Positions 1-11,231 of a DNA stretch of 64,000 bases are shown here, piece after piece. The stretch is from Symsagittifera roscoffensis. Lineage: Eukaryota; Xenacoelomorpha; Acoela; Convolutidae. The stretch spans positions 54,182,233 through 54,246,232 of the forward strand of contig NC_087067.1 in assembly GCF_963678635.1 (NCBI RefSeq), read 5' to 3'. The notes beneath the pieces were generated by a model. The model was not told the origin of the DNA, ran no database searches, and saw nothing but the letters and a program-made list of their open reading frames with translations. Each line of letters starts with the position of its first letter. Within the stretch, counting starts at the first letter, position 1. The position numbers were made by a program, and so were the translations under genes.

Positions 1-1195
1 CCAACAGCTACACTCGAGTCCCAACAGCAATACTAGAGTTCAACAGCTACAAACGAGTCCCAACAGCTACACTCGAGTCCAAACAGCTCCACTCAATTCC
101 CAACGGTTTCTTACAATTTTCTCTCTCACGACTCGGCACAACTGGTCTCCCAACAGCTCAGCTCGAGTCCTAACAGCTATACTCGATCAAAACAGCAATA
201 CTGGAGTCCCAACAGCTACAAACGAATCTCAACAGCTACACTCGAGTCCCAGCTACACTCGAGTCCTAACAGCTCACTCGAATCCCAGCAGCTACACTCG
301 AGTCCCAACAGCAACACTCGAGTCCAAACAGCTACACTCGAGTCCCAACAGCTTCACTCGAGTCTCAACAGCTACATTCGAGTCCCAACAGCTCACTCGA
401 GTCCCAACAGCAATACTCGAGTCCCAACAGCTACAAACGAGTCCCAACAGCTACAAACAAGTCCCAACCGCTACACTCGAGTACCAACAATTTCACTCGA
501 GTCCCAACAGATTCACTCGAGTCCCACCAGCTTCACTCGAGTCCCAACAGCTTCACTCGAGTCCCAACAGCTACACTCGAGTCCCAACAGCAATACTAGA
601 GTTCAACAGCTACAAACGAGTCCCAACAGCTACACTCGAGTCCAAACAGCTCCACTCAATTCCCAACGGTTTCTTACAATTTTCTCTCTCACGACTCGGC
701 ACAACTGCACTCCCAACAGCTCAGCTCGAGTCCCAACAGCTATACTCGATCAAAACAGCAATACTGGAGTCCCAACAGCTACAAACGAATCTCAACAGCT
801 ACACTCGAGTCCCAGCTACACTCGAGTCCTAACAGCTCACTCGAATCCCAGCAGCTACACTCGAGTCCCAACAGCAACACTCGAGTCCAAACAGCTACAC
901 TCGAGTCCCAACAGCTTCACTCGAGTCTCAACAGCTACATTCGAGTCCCAACAGCTCACTCGAGTCCCAACAGCAATACTCGAATCCCAACAGCTACAAA
1001 CGAGTCCCAACAGCTACAAACAAGTCCCAACCGCTACACTCGAGTACCAACAACTTCACTCGAGTCCCAACAGATTCACTCGAGTCCCACCAGCTTCACT
1101 CGAGTCCCAACAGCTTCACTCGAGTCCCAACAGCTACACTCGAGTCCCAACAGCAATACTAGAGTTCAACAGCTACAAACGAGTCCCAACAGCTA
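1..1195. repeat. 563-bp higher-order repeat, two copies plus a partial third
   Basis: The same order of monomer variants recurs with an offset of 563 bp (copies starting at 1, 564 and 1,127). Each of the first two copies contains the same non-monomer interruption, a pyrimidine-rich stretch ending in cacgactcggcacaact (about 105-146 and 668-709). The third copy diverges after about 70 bp. Confidence 0.9.
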
Positions 1196-1499
1196 CACTC
1201 GATTCCCAGCTACACTCGAGTCCCAACAGCTACACTCGAGTCCCAACAGCTACACTCGAGTCCCAACAGCTTACTAGAGTCCCAACAGCTACACTCGAGT
1301 CCCAACAGCTTCACTCGAGTCTCAACAGCTACAAACGAGTCCCAACAGCTACACTCGAGTCCCAACAGCTTCACTCGAGTCCCAACAGCTACACTCGAGT
1401 CCCAACAGCTTCACTCGAGTCTCAACAGCTACAAACGAGTCCCAACAGCTACACTCGAGTCCCAACAGCTACACGCGATTCCCAACAGCTCACTCGAGT

Positions 1500-2470
1500 C
1501 CCAACAGCTACACTCGATTCCCAGCTACACTCGAGTCCCAACAGCTCACTCGAGTTCCAACAGCTACACTCGAGTCCCAACAGCAATATTCGAGTTCAAA
1601 CAGCTCACTCGAGTCCCAACAGCTACACTCGAGTCCCAACAGCAATACTCGAGTTCCAACAGCAACACTCGAGTCCAAACAGCTACACTCGAGTCCCAAC
1701 AGCTTCACTCGGGTCTCAACAGCTACACTCGAGTCCCAACAGCTCACTCGAGTCTCAACAGCTACACTCGAGACCCAACAGCAATACTCGAGTCCCAATA
1801 GCTACACTCGAGTCCCAACAGCTTCATTCGAGTCCCAACAGCTTCACTCGAGTCCCACCAGCTACACTCGAGTCCCAACAGCAATACTCGAGTCCTAACA
1901 GCTACAAATGAGTCCCAACAGCTACACTCGTGTCCCAACAGCTTCACTCGAGTCCCAACAGCTTCACTCGAGTCCCAACAGCTTCACTCGAGTCCCAACA
2001 GCTACACTCGATTCCCAGCTACACTCGGGTCCCAACAGCTCACTCGAGTTCCAACAGCTACACTCGAGTCCCAACAGCAATATTCGAGTTCAAATAGCTC
2101 ACTCGATTCCCAACAGCTACACTCGAGTCCCAACAGCAATACTCGAGTCCCAACAGCAACACTCGAGTCCAAACAGCTACCTTCGAGTCCCAACAGCTTC
2201 ACTCGGGTCTCAACAGCTACACTCGAGTCCCAACAGCTCACTCGAGTCCCAACAGCTACACTCGATTCCCAGCTACACTCGAGTCCCAACAGCTCACTCG
2301 AGTTCCAACAGCTACACTCGAGTCCCAACAGCAATATTCGAGTTCAAATAGCTCACTCGAGTCCCAACAGCTACACTCGAGTCCCAACAGCAATACTCGA
2401 GTCCCAACAGCAACACTCGAGTCCAAACAGCTACACTCGAGTCCCAACAGCTTCACTCGGGTCTCAACAG
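1500..2470. repeat. irregular higher-order repeats in the middle of the minisatellite
   Basis: A block beginning cgattcccagctacactcg and running through the caatattcgagttcaa monomer recurs near 1,514, 2,010 and 2,264. Spacing differs between copies, so homogenisation is weaker here than in the 176-bp domain further right. The open frames seen on both strands are products of the repeat. Confidence 0.75.
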
Positions 2471-3450
2471 CTACACTCGGGTCTCAACAGCTACACTCGA
2501 GTCCCAACAGCTCACTCGAGTCCCATCAGCTACACTCGAGTCAAAACAGCGATACTCGAGTCCCAACAGCTACAATCGAGTCCCAACAGCTTCACTCGAG
2601 TCCCAACAGCTTCACTCGAGTCCCACCAGCTACACTCGAGGCCCAACAGCAATACTCGAGTCCTAACAGCTACAAATGAGTCCCAACAGCTACACTCGTG
2701 TCCCAACAGCTTCATTCGAGTCCCAACAGCTACACTTGATCCCAACAGCTTCACTAGAGTCCTAACAGCTTCACTCGAGTCCCAACTGCTTCACTCGAGT
2801 CCCAACAGCTACACTCGATCCCAACAGCAATACTCGAGTCCCAACAGCTACAAACGAATCCCAACAGCTACACTCGAGTCCCAGGTACACTCGAGTCCCA
2901 ACAGCTCACTCGAGTTCCAACAGCTACACTCGAGTCCCAACAGCAACATTCGAGTACGAACAGCTTCACTCGAGTCCCAACAGCTACACTCGAGTCCCAA
3001 CAGCTCACTCGAGTCCCAACAGCTACACTCGAGTCCCAACAGCAATACTCGAGTCCCAACAGCTACAAACGAGTCCCAACAGCTTCAATCGAGTCCCAAC
3101 AGCTACACTCGAGTCCCAACAGCTAAACTCGAGTCCCAACTGCAATACTCGAGTCCCAACAGCTTCACTCGAGTCCCAACAGCAATACTCGAGTCCCAAG
3201 AGCTACACTCGAGTCCCAACAGCTTCACTCGAGTCCCAACAGCTACACTCGAGTCCCAACAGCTCACTCGAGTCCCAGCTACACTCGAGTCCCAACAGCT
3301 ACACTCGAGTCCCAACAGCAATACTCGAGTCCCAACAGCTACACTCGAGTCCCAACAGCTTCAATCGAGTCCCAACAGCTACACTCGAGTCCCAACAGCT
3401 AAACTCGAATCCCAACAGCAATACTCGAGTCCCAACAGCTACACTCGAGT

Positions 3451-5690
3451 CCCAGCTTCAATCGAGTCCCAACAGCTACACTCGAGTCCCAACAGCAATA
3501 CTCGAGTCCCAACAGCTACACTCGAGTCCCAACAGCTTCAATCGAGTCCCAACAGCTCATTCGAGTCCCAACAGCTAAACTCGAATCCCAACAGCAATAC
3601 TCGAGTCCCAACAGCTCACTCGAGTCCCAGCTTCAATCGAGTCCCAACAGCTACACTCGAGTCCCAACAGCAATACTCGAGTCCCAACAGCTACACTCGA
3701 GTCCCAACAGCTTCAATCGAGTCCCAACAGCTACACTCGAGTCCCAACAGCTAAACTCGAATCCCAACAGCAATACTCGAGTCCCAACAGCTACACTCGA
3801 GTCCCAGCTTCAATCGAGTCCCAACAGCTACACTCGAGTCCCAACAGCAATACTCGAGTCCCAACAGCTACACTCGAGTCCCAACAGCTTCAATCGAGTC
3901 CCAACAGCTCACTCGAGTCCCAACAGCTAAACTCGAATCCCAACAGCAATACTCGAGTCCCAACAGCTCACTCGAGTCCCAGCTTCAATCGAGTCCCAAC
4001 AGCTACACTCGAGTCCCAACAGCAATACTCGAGTCCCAACAGCTACACTCGAGTCCCAACAGCTTCAATCGAGTCCCAACAGCTACACTCGAGTCCCAAC
4101 AGCTAAACTCGAATCCCAACAGCAATACTCGAGTCCCAACAGCTCACTCGAGTCCCAGCTTCAATCGAGTCCCAACAGCTACACTCGAGTCCCAACAGCA
4201 ATACTCGAGTCCCAACAGCTACACTCGAGTCCCAACAGCTTCAATCGAGTCCCAACAGCTACACTCGAGTCCCAACAGCAATACTCGAGTCCCAACAGCT
4301 ACACTCGAGTCCCAGCTACACTCGAGTCCCAACAGCTACACTCGAGTCCCAACAGCAATACTCGAGTCCCAACAGCTACACTCGAGTCCCAACAGCTTCA
4401 ATCGAGTCCCAACAGCTACACTCGAGTCCCAACAGCTAAACTCGAATCCCAACAGCAATACTCGAGTCCCAACAGCTCACTCGAGTCCCAGCTTCAATCG
4501 AGTCCCAACAGCTACACTCGAGTCCCAACAGCAATACTCGAGTCCCAACAGCTACACTCGAGTCCCAACAGCTTCAATCGAGTCCCAACAGCTACACTCG
4601 AGTCCCAACAGCTAAACTCGAATCCCAACAGCAATACTCGAGTCCCAACAGCTCACTCGAGTCCCAGCTTCAATCGAGTCCCAACAGCTACACTCGAGTC
4701 CCAACAGCAATACTCGAGTCCCAACAGCTACACTCGAGTCCCAACAGCTTCAATCGAGTCCCAACAGCTACACTCGAGTCCCAACAGCTAAACTCGAATC
4801 CCAACAGCAATACTCGAGTCCCAACAGCTCACTCGAGTCCCAGCTTCAATCGAGTCCCAACAGCTACACTCGAGTCCCAACAGCAATACTCGAGTCCCAG
4901 CAGCTACACTCGAGTCCCAACAGCTTCAATCGAGTCCCAACAGCTACACTCGAGTCCCAACAGCTAAACTCGAATCCCAACAGCAATACTCGAGTCCCAA
5001 CAGCTCACTCGAGTCCCAGCTTCAATCGAGTCCCAACAGCTACACTCGAGTCCCAACAGCAATACTCGAGTCCCAACAGCTACACTCGAGTCCCAACAGC
5101 TTCAATCGAGTCCCAACAGCTACACTCGAGTCCCAACAGCTAAACTCGAATCCCAACAGCAATACTCGAGTCCCAACAGCTCACTCGAGTCCCAGCTTCA
5201 ATCGAGTCCCAACAGCTACACTCGAGTCCCAACAGCAATACTCGAGTCCCAACAGCTACACTCGAGTCCCAACAGCTTCAATCGAGTCCCAACAGCTACA
5301 CTCGAGTCCCAACAGCTAAACTCGAATCCCAACAGCAATACTCGAGTCCCAACAGCTCACTCGAGTCCCAGCTTCAATCGAGTCCCAACAGCTACACTCG
5401 AGTCCCAACAGCAATACTCGAGTCCCAACAGCTACACTCGAGTCCCAACAGCTTCAATCGAGTCCCAACAGCTACACTCGAGTCCCAACAGCTAAACTCG
5501 AATCCCAACAGCAATACTCGAGTCCCAACAGCTCACTCGAGTCCCAGCTTCAATCGAGTCCCAACAGCTACACTCGAGTCCCAACAGCAATACTCGAGTC
5601 CCAACAGCTACACTCGAGTCCCAACAGCTTCAATCGAGTCCCAACAGCTACACTCGAGTCCCAACAGCTAAACTCGAATCCCAACAGCAA
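3451..5690. repeat. 176-bp nine-monomer higher-order repeat
   Basis: Eight 20-bp monomers plus one truncated 16-bp monomer (ctcactcgagtcccag) make a 176-bp unit. The truncated monomer recurs at 3,451, 3,626, 3,803, 3,978, 4,154, 4,487, 4,663, 4,839, 5,015, 5,191, 5,367 and 5,543. The early spacings of 175 and 177 come from alternating ctcact/ctacact forms. One double-length gap (4,154 to 4,487) marks a rearranged unit. The copies are almost identical, so this is the youngest part of the array. Confidence 0.95.
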
Positions 5691-5750
5691 CAATGGAGTC
5701 CCAAAAGCAACACTCGAGACCCAACAACTTCACTCGACAACACTCGATAA

Positions 5751-6334
5751 TGACGAGAACAAACTGTTCGCTCTAATTTAAGGGCACTAATGGTCCCATT
5801 AGGGGCGCCAAAATGCGCGCGTAAGTCTCCCGAAATCGTAAAAAATATCGATTTTCAAACAATTGAATTAATGAGCATCTTTTCGGCAAAATAACTCTGG
5901 AAATCCATAATTTAAACATTTTTCGAACATACTTTTTAATCGGTAACATCGGCCATATTCTTCTGGTTAACTCGGAGCAATTGTCCAAATCTGTTCTGGT
6001 TAACTCGGAGCAACTGTTCTTCTGGTTAACTCGGAGCAACTCCTCGGGTTAACATGTTTAAAGGCTAGGGTATGGGGAGATTTGTATCCACGCCACCTGA
6101 CAAATCAGTATAGCCGGTACGTAAGCTTAGGGCGCTCGGCCAACTGATCTTAAAGGCATTTATATTTTGGTCAATTTTATATGCATTTTTACTCTCGTTA
6201 CATTTGCCTTATTGCAGCCCAGAGTCCTACCCATTAATTGGCTTGTTTTTAAATATTTGATCAATAAACAATCACTCTATCTAGTTTTTGGCTCAAACTT
6301 CAACCAATCAGAATTCAGACAAATTTTGTGACTT
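5751..6334. other. unique DNA with three short direct repeats
   Basis: No gene is supported. Three copies of ggttaactcggagcaa lie at about 5,963-5,980, 5,997-6,014 and 6,023-6,039, with a degenerate fourth half at 6,046. A minus-strand frame through them (5,773-6,039) has no recognisable domain. A CCAATCAG box occurs at about 6,303-6,310, just upstream of the next ORF. Confidence 0.6.
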
Positions 6335-6988
6335 ATGCGACTGATTTTTTATTTTGGGTCCAATGAATATTGGGACCTATTGAAATTCACCAACCTCATT
6401 AGGAAATGCAACTCGATTTGTAGAGCGTGTGACTGCTCAAATAAAATAAAGGGGTCTCATTTCAAAAAGAGTGAACCATCATTTATCTTCTGCAAGAAGT
6501 TAGAACAAAAGTATCCACGCCTCCTTTTTTCCTTCTGCCAAAGTTACCCTATGTGTTTAGTTATTGGGTCTACCGAGTTTACCGTTTGTCACATTATCTT
6601 GATTCTATTCGATCGGAAAGAGCATGATCTACAATATCTTTACAATGCGATATCAAGAGTCCGAGTACTGTGCCGTGTTCACGTAATAGTCAATAACAGA
6701 AATCATAGAAGGCGCTTTAAGAAAAAGTTGAATTTTTTATTGCGATTTTTTCGAGATGCAAGAATTGAAGACGAAAATGAAAATGTAGCCGAGCTATCGA
6801 ATTTGATGTGCAGGACAAGATATGAAGAACCGTTTTATTGTGATTGCTTGTCGTCATATCCATCGTCTTCATCAGCGTCGTCGTCATCAGCTATCAGATT
6901 CGAAACAATGCTACAAGCAGGCAAGGATCTAGGAATTTCTCGAGGAGGGGAAAATTTTGTCCACTTTTTTTTAGGTCGACCAAATTGA
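6335..6988 (+). CDS. doubtful 217-aa ORF, no recognised domain
   Basis: This is a 217-codon frame, long for AT-rich DNA but without a known domain. It is rich in Cys, Arg and Phe, has a basic stretch around residues 120-135 and a serine run (about residues 170-185) encoded by a tcatcgtc-like simple repeat, and ends in a Gly-rich tail. A CCAATCAG box lies about 25 bp upstream of the ATG. The downstream DNA (poly-A/T runs, then a C-rich stretch ending aatccgctactggc) looks like an old transposon, so the ORF could be a fragment of that or chance. I assign no function. Confidence 0.3.
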   Translation: MRLIFYFGSNEYWDLLKFTNLIRKCNSICRACDCSNKIKGSHFKKSEPSFIFCKKLEQKYPRLLFSFCQSYPMCLVIGSTEFTVCHIILILFDRKEHDLQYLYNAISRVRVLCRVHVIVNNRNHRRRFKKKLNFLLRFFRDARIEDENENVAELSNLMCRTRYEEPFYCDCLSSYPSSSSASSSSAIRFETMLQAGKDLGISRGGENFVHFFLGRPN

Positions 6989-7650
6989 TTTTGAGCACTC
7001 CCAAACCATTATAAAGACCCTTATTTGAACAAATTTTCTGCGACGCAGGCAAATTTTTGAAAAAAAAGACTAAAAAATGCGTTTTTAGGCAATTCTTGGA
7101 AAATTTCGACCGAAAAATCGCGTTTTTTAGTAGGCGCCTTTAGAAAAATTTTAAGGTCAGTCAGCCGAAAATAGATATCTCAAAATAGTACAAAGGGTCG
7201 GCAGGGGGTCGAATCCCTGAAAAAGGGGTGTCAGACCCCATCCCCCCTCCCTAAATCCGCTACTGGCTACAAGGCAATACAAGGGAAACTAGGGCTTTTT
7301 CCCCCTATACACATTTCATAAATTCTATGTTTATAGTTGAAATTTTGAAAACTATTGTATCGCTAATTGCATGTTACAATGGCGAGCAAATTGACGATGA
7401 AGAACAAAAAGTTGCTTTGAAACAAGTTGAAAATAGGAAGCTGTGAAATAGGTAGTTGAATCAAACTGTAAAACAACCGACTGAATTATGCTGCAACAAA
7501 TTGTAATAAAAATTTAACTGAACCATTCCACCATCCCCTCCTTCCGATGTTTTTTTCTAATAAAACTAATATTTCTGGAAAAATGAGCTTTGAAAAACTA
7601 TTTTGAATGTTATTTATCCATCAATTCATCCATTTGACCAAATGTTTCAG
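6989..7650. other. intergenic DNA with a probable transposon end
   Basis: No gene seen. The segment about 7,140-7,270 (ggggtcgaatccctgaaaa, then a C-rich run and taaatccgctactggctac) has the composition typical of dispersed-element ends. A polypyrimidine-type 3' splice site (ccaaatgtttcag at about 7,638-7,650) closes the segment just before the next coding exon. Confidence 0.4.
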
Positions 7651-7676
7651 AGCAGTGGAAGACGACTGCAGATACA

Positions 7677-8171
7677 ATGCTGAGAGGATCGAGTGGAGAG
7701 AGCTTAGAATATACAGCTTTTGAGATCCGCAATGCAGTATATGGTATGTACCCTACGACGAGCATTGAAATAGTCACTGTCTATGCTAGAGGTAGTGACT
7801 ATAGTTTCAAGTGTAAAGATGGAGTTGGTGAGACAGCAGAGTGGATAGACAAGACAGACTGTCCCTACAACATGCACATCTACCTTGTCTATCCTCCACA
7901 CCATAACTGCAGAAGAGCTGTAACTCAGGAAGACATGGAGAAGGCAGATAGTGTGGCGGAGAGTGTGTTGTCTCATATGGACAGAAGAGAGGGTATGACC
8001 TCACAGGAGATAAGAGATGAGGTCATTATTCGACTGAAGAAAAGTGGGTCAAAGTGGATGTGGATAGGAGTCGGTAGAGGAGAGGGATATTTTGAGGCCT
8101 GTGTTATCGACTTTCGTCAGGTTAAAAAAAATGGCTCTTACTACACTATTTCGGCCTTCCTGGGAGACTAA
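7677..8171 (+). CDS. small protein with a possible dynein light chain (LC8)-like C-terminal domain
   Basis: This is the most gene-like frame outside the repeats: 164 codons, balanced amino-acid use and no low complexity. The open frame extends upstream to about 7,651, right after a good 3' splice site, so it may be a terminal exon rather than a complete gene; the ATG at 7,677 is the first in frame. Residues 83-123 predict two helices. Residues 127-138 hold W-x(3)-G-V-G-R-G-x-G-Y, and 140-162 read as two strands. This order and the Trp/Val-Gly-Arg/Gly-Tyr core resemble the LC8 fold. Residues 1-80 match nothing I know. The LC8 call is a remote resemblance judged by eye. No clear AATAAA follows. 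Confidence 0.55.
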   Translation: MLRGSSGESLEYTAFEIRNAVYGMYPTTSIEIVTVYARGSDYSFKCKDGVGETAEWIDKTDCPYNMHIYLVYPPHHNCRRAVTQEDMEKADSVAESVLSHMDRREGMTSQEIRDEVIIRLKKSGSKWMWIGVGRGEGYFEACVIDFRQVKKNGSYYTISAFLGD

Positions 8172-8672
8172 ACTGCACCAAATAGCTTAAACCTCTAACT
8201 TATTTGTATATTTTTCATCATATTTCACTCAACAAAACTATAAACCCAGTGCAAATGATTTTTTTTAAATTTTCCGCTTAACTGTCAAGAACAATACAAA
8301 CGAACTACCATAAATGTAAATTCAAATATTATTCAAAAAAAAATTTTTTGTTAATTTGTTTTCCTTTTTTTATCAAACACCCTTTTTTCGAAGTGAAGCG
8401 TGTTCCACAAAACTCAGAATTTGATATAATATGTTAATCTGATTGATTTCCGGACAAACGGAAAACCAAAGCGTCTTGTTTTTTTAATGCGAAGTTTTTG
8501 TAAAGTTGTTGTATATCAGGAGACTCAGATGAAACTAAGACCAAGACTTATATCATCTTGTAGATATAGACATGTAAATAATTAAAGTGTATAAATAGTG
8601 TCATGACAAAACAATTTATATCGACTTAAATCTTACTTAAGTCGACAGAGAGTGTATAGAAAGTTAAGCACC
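8172..8672. other. intergenic DNA, no feature seen
   Basis: AT-rich sequence between the small gene and the transposon terminus. It may include the gene's 3' untranslated region. No open frame, tandem repeat or RNA gene is apparent. Confidence 0.6.
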
Positions 8673-9560
8673 AATTTAACCGCGGTGCGACAGGTCGTCA
8701 ACGACCTTGAACTCCAAATGAAACAATTGACTGATATGAGTGTGACATAATAGTGTGCACAGAATTAGTACTGTAACACATTTCCCCCTCTAGAGGAAAA
8801 TTTTTATGGAATATATGAATTTTAATGAAAGAGATACACAATTTTGGAATTTCGACTAAGAAAAAAAAATAATTTTGATGAATGAGTAAGGTGCATAAAA
8901 AGTTTTGGCTGAGTTTGAGATGATACGAATTTTAATGACTAATTGATACGAGGTTATTCTCATTTCTCCTCAATGGGTTTTCTGAGGACCACTTTGACGA
9001 ACAGGATTTAGCGAACTTCCTTGTGAAGCATGCAGAATCATAGGATGAACTGGCCCAAAATCTTGAGTTTTCCGGTCGGCCTGTCCTGAACGAAACGGAC
9101 CCGTTTATTGGGAGAGATTACTTCGGGACTCGAGAACTGAGGCTGTCCTGGCGGGGAGCTGATAGATTTGAGTAGTAGATGTCGGAGATGATCAGAGGGA
9201 ATCAAGGGTGACCCGCATAATTTAAGATAGGTAATAGATCAACCGGTCACCAGCTATGTATAAACATTGGCTATAGAGTCTACAATGTATTAGGACAGGG
9301 GAAACCAATGGTAAGGTTTCAGTGTGATGGCTAGAAATTGAAAAAAGAAATTTTTTCAGATTTTGTGTGGAAATGTATAGTTTTTGTCGCATACGTTTAG
9401 GCGCGCGTTATCTTTTTGTTGAAAATAACTGGTTAATTCTATGTAGATTGTGGAGTGAAGGTTTTTGAGGTCTTGGAGTGAAGGTTTTTTTGAAACATGG
9501 TAAATCAATGGCAAGAGTTTTTGAGCAAAAATCACGATAAGTTTGGTATAATTCAAAATA
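8673..9560 (-). repeat. terminal inverted repeat, left end of hairpin element
   Basis: The outer end carries gacaggtcgtcaacgacc (a GGTCG/CGACC stem-loop), then the palindrome cctctagagg in a longer c/g-rich block (about 8,785), then about 8,960-9,340. Inverse copies occur at 46,560-47,074, 49,680-50,140 and 61,550-62,080. The block 8,830-9,170 is missing from the 47- and 62-kb copies but partly present at 50.0-50.1 kb. The inner part (9,480-9,560) matches 12,590-12,650 inverted. Confidence 0.85.
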
Positions 9561-9829
9561 TCAATTAATTTATTACTTTTTGAAACAGTGTTCTATCTAC
9601 CTGAAACTATAATGAACCTCCTAAAATTTCGAAAAATTTTTTTTATTTTTAGAAGAAAAAAAGTTAAATTACAAAGAAAGTATATAAATCACTGTTTTGT
9701 ATATTAAGTTTCCCGCAATAATTTACCTTTTAATCTCATAAAACCAATATAATACGACCTCATAAATAAAGTTACTACATCAAAACAGTTCTTATAAATT
9801 CAATGGTTTGTATTAATTCCATCATCTTG

Positions 9830-11230
9830 AACTTGCCTTTTTGGATAAAAATAATTAAGTCCTTTCTTTGTTTGCTCATATGTGACCACCATATGATTTA
9901 CAATTCTGAATCATCTGTTAGTAGATGTAAACTTAACTGATTCATCGAGTACTCTCCTGTACTTTGTCATAGGACCGTCTCCAGAATCTTCTAGTACCCG
10001 TTTGTTTTATCATTTGCTGCAAAATTTGACCTTATCGGACTTGTTGTCATAACAGCAATATGTTTTGCTACACAAATATAGCATTTCTGTACATCTAAGT
10101 TCCTCTTTGAAAAGTCCCGGCTCCCGTTTGTCATGCTCTCTATGCGTACTGCAACAAGTTTGAGGAAAAAATTAAGGTTTTCACCCGCCTTTAAAGAGTC
10201 TCTGCAGTTATTTTCCCAATCAGCTCTCTTACCTGGTTGGATAAAGTCGTATAAAGTTTTTTCAGCAAAGTTTAATAAAGTTTTTTCCACATCACGGAAT
10301 TCAAAGTGATGTAAACGACCCGCATAAGTGATGTAAACGACCCGATGTTACATCACTGCAGTATGAAAAATCCAACAATGATGGGTTCTCTGTGTTCAAT
10401 GGTTGATTTCCGCAATTCGACCTCCTAAAACTCTTTTTCAATTGTGTTCAGTCTTTTAAACACTGGTTCATTGCTCATTTAGGAGTTTTTTTCTATCGTT
10501 CAGATACTTCGTAATTAAATGCCTGGGTCTATCCAGGATCTGATATCCATAGAAAGAATTGCCTAAAAGCTTCATAGTTTCCGCTACACTTCCTGATAGA
10601 AGGTTTTCATCACCTTCTTTTCTCGCATCACCCACTGATTGAACGAAATTAATGAAACGTTTTCGTGGAGTATACTGAACAAATAGGTAAATTTTGATGC
10701 ACTAAGCTAAGTTCCAAATAAAACTGAACTGAGGAGTTAAAACCGTTCCATTTTCTAGCTTGAAACTTGATATCAGCATTCTCTGAGGATGTTTTAACAA
10801 TTCTTTCCCGATTGCGTAATTCTTCACGTAGTCTCCAATATCGTTTCTTTCAACTCAGTATTTTTGATAATTGGAGGAAATTTGGCAAATTTTGATTTCA
10901 GTTCATCTGGAACAATTAAATCGCGTTGAACATAGCCAAAAGTGATCCATCTTTTATTGTCGCTCGAAATAAGTCTATAGAAAGAGGTCTCTTTTAAGAA
11001 AAATGGATTTTGACATGATTTTTGATCTTGTCATTGGTTTTGAAAATTTCCCACCACTCGCACTCCCACATTCAATCAACTTTTATCTTTTTTCACTGAT
11101 GTATTCGCGTCTCATATCGTCCATCTCTCTCTTCTTACTACCTAGTTCAATATCTTGATCTGTTAAGGAGGGACAAACTTCTTGACAGTTACAGAATTGG
11201 TAGTAACATCCCATTGCTTCGATCTTTATG
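9830..11230 (-). pseudogene. family-B DNA polymerase remnant (protein-primed type), left arm
   Basis: On the minus strand the order is a Cys-containing segment followed by S-L-T-D-Q-D-I (about 11,210-11,150), a basic segment, the palm region, and the C-terminal Cys-rich region (10,290-9,990). Several stops and frameshifts break it. The same gene is found inverted at 11,232-12,310 and again in the next element. The family replicates linear DNA from a terminal protein primer. This copy cannot encode an enzyme. Confidence 0.75.
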
Positions 11231-11231
11231 T

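Larger units (their letters stand above)
1..5750. repeat. 20-bp minisatellite array
   Basis: The stretch is built from a 20-bp monomer, ctacactcgagtcccaacag, and its variants (cttcaat, caatact, ctcact, ctaaact at the variable end). Most monomers hold the palindrome CTCGAG. Because 20 is not a multiple of 3, all three frames cycle every 60 bp, so long stop-free reading frames appear on both strands without meaning. The right edge decays over about 60 bp near 5,690-5,750. The left edge lies outside the window. Confidence 0.97.

Noticed and set aside
1508-3321. Long open frames on both strands of the minisatellite
   Set aside because: A 20-bp stop-free repeat keeps all frames open. The encoded residues are just the cycling repeat and broken by unit-length changes.
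1-5750. Regular short repeats that might be read as a CRISPR array
   Set aside because: Monomers are contiguous with no unique spacers, and the surrounding DNA is eukaryotic in character. It is a minisatellite.
5773-6039. 88-codon minus-strand ORF
   Set aside because: It covers the three ggttaactcggagcaa repeats, has no domain, and its frame depends on the repeat spacing.
7205-7220. tRNA B-box-like gggtcgaatccc
   Set aside because: No A-box or cloverleaf can be formed around it. Probably chance in a transposon end.
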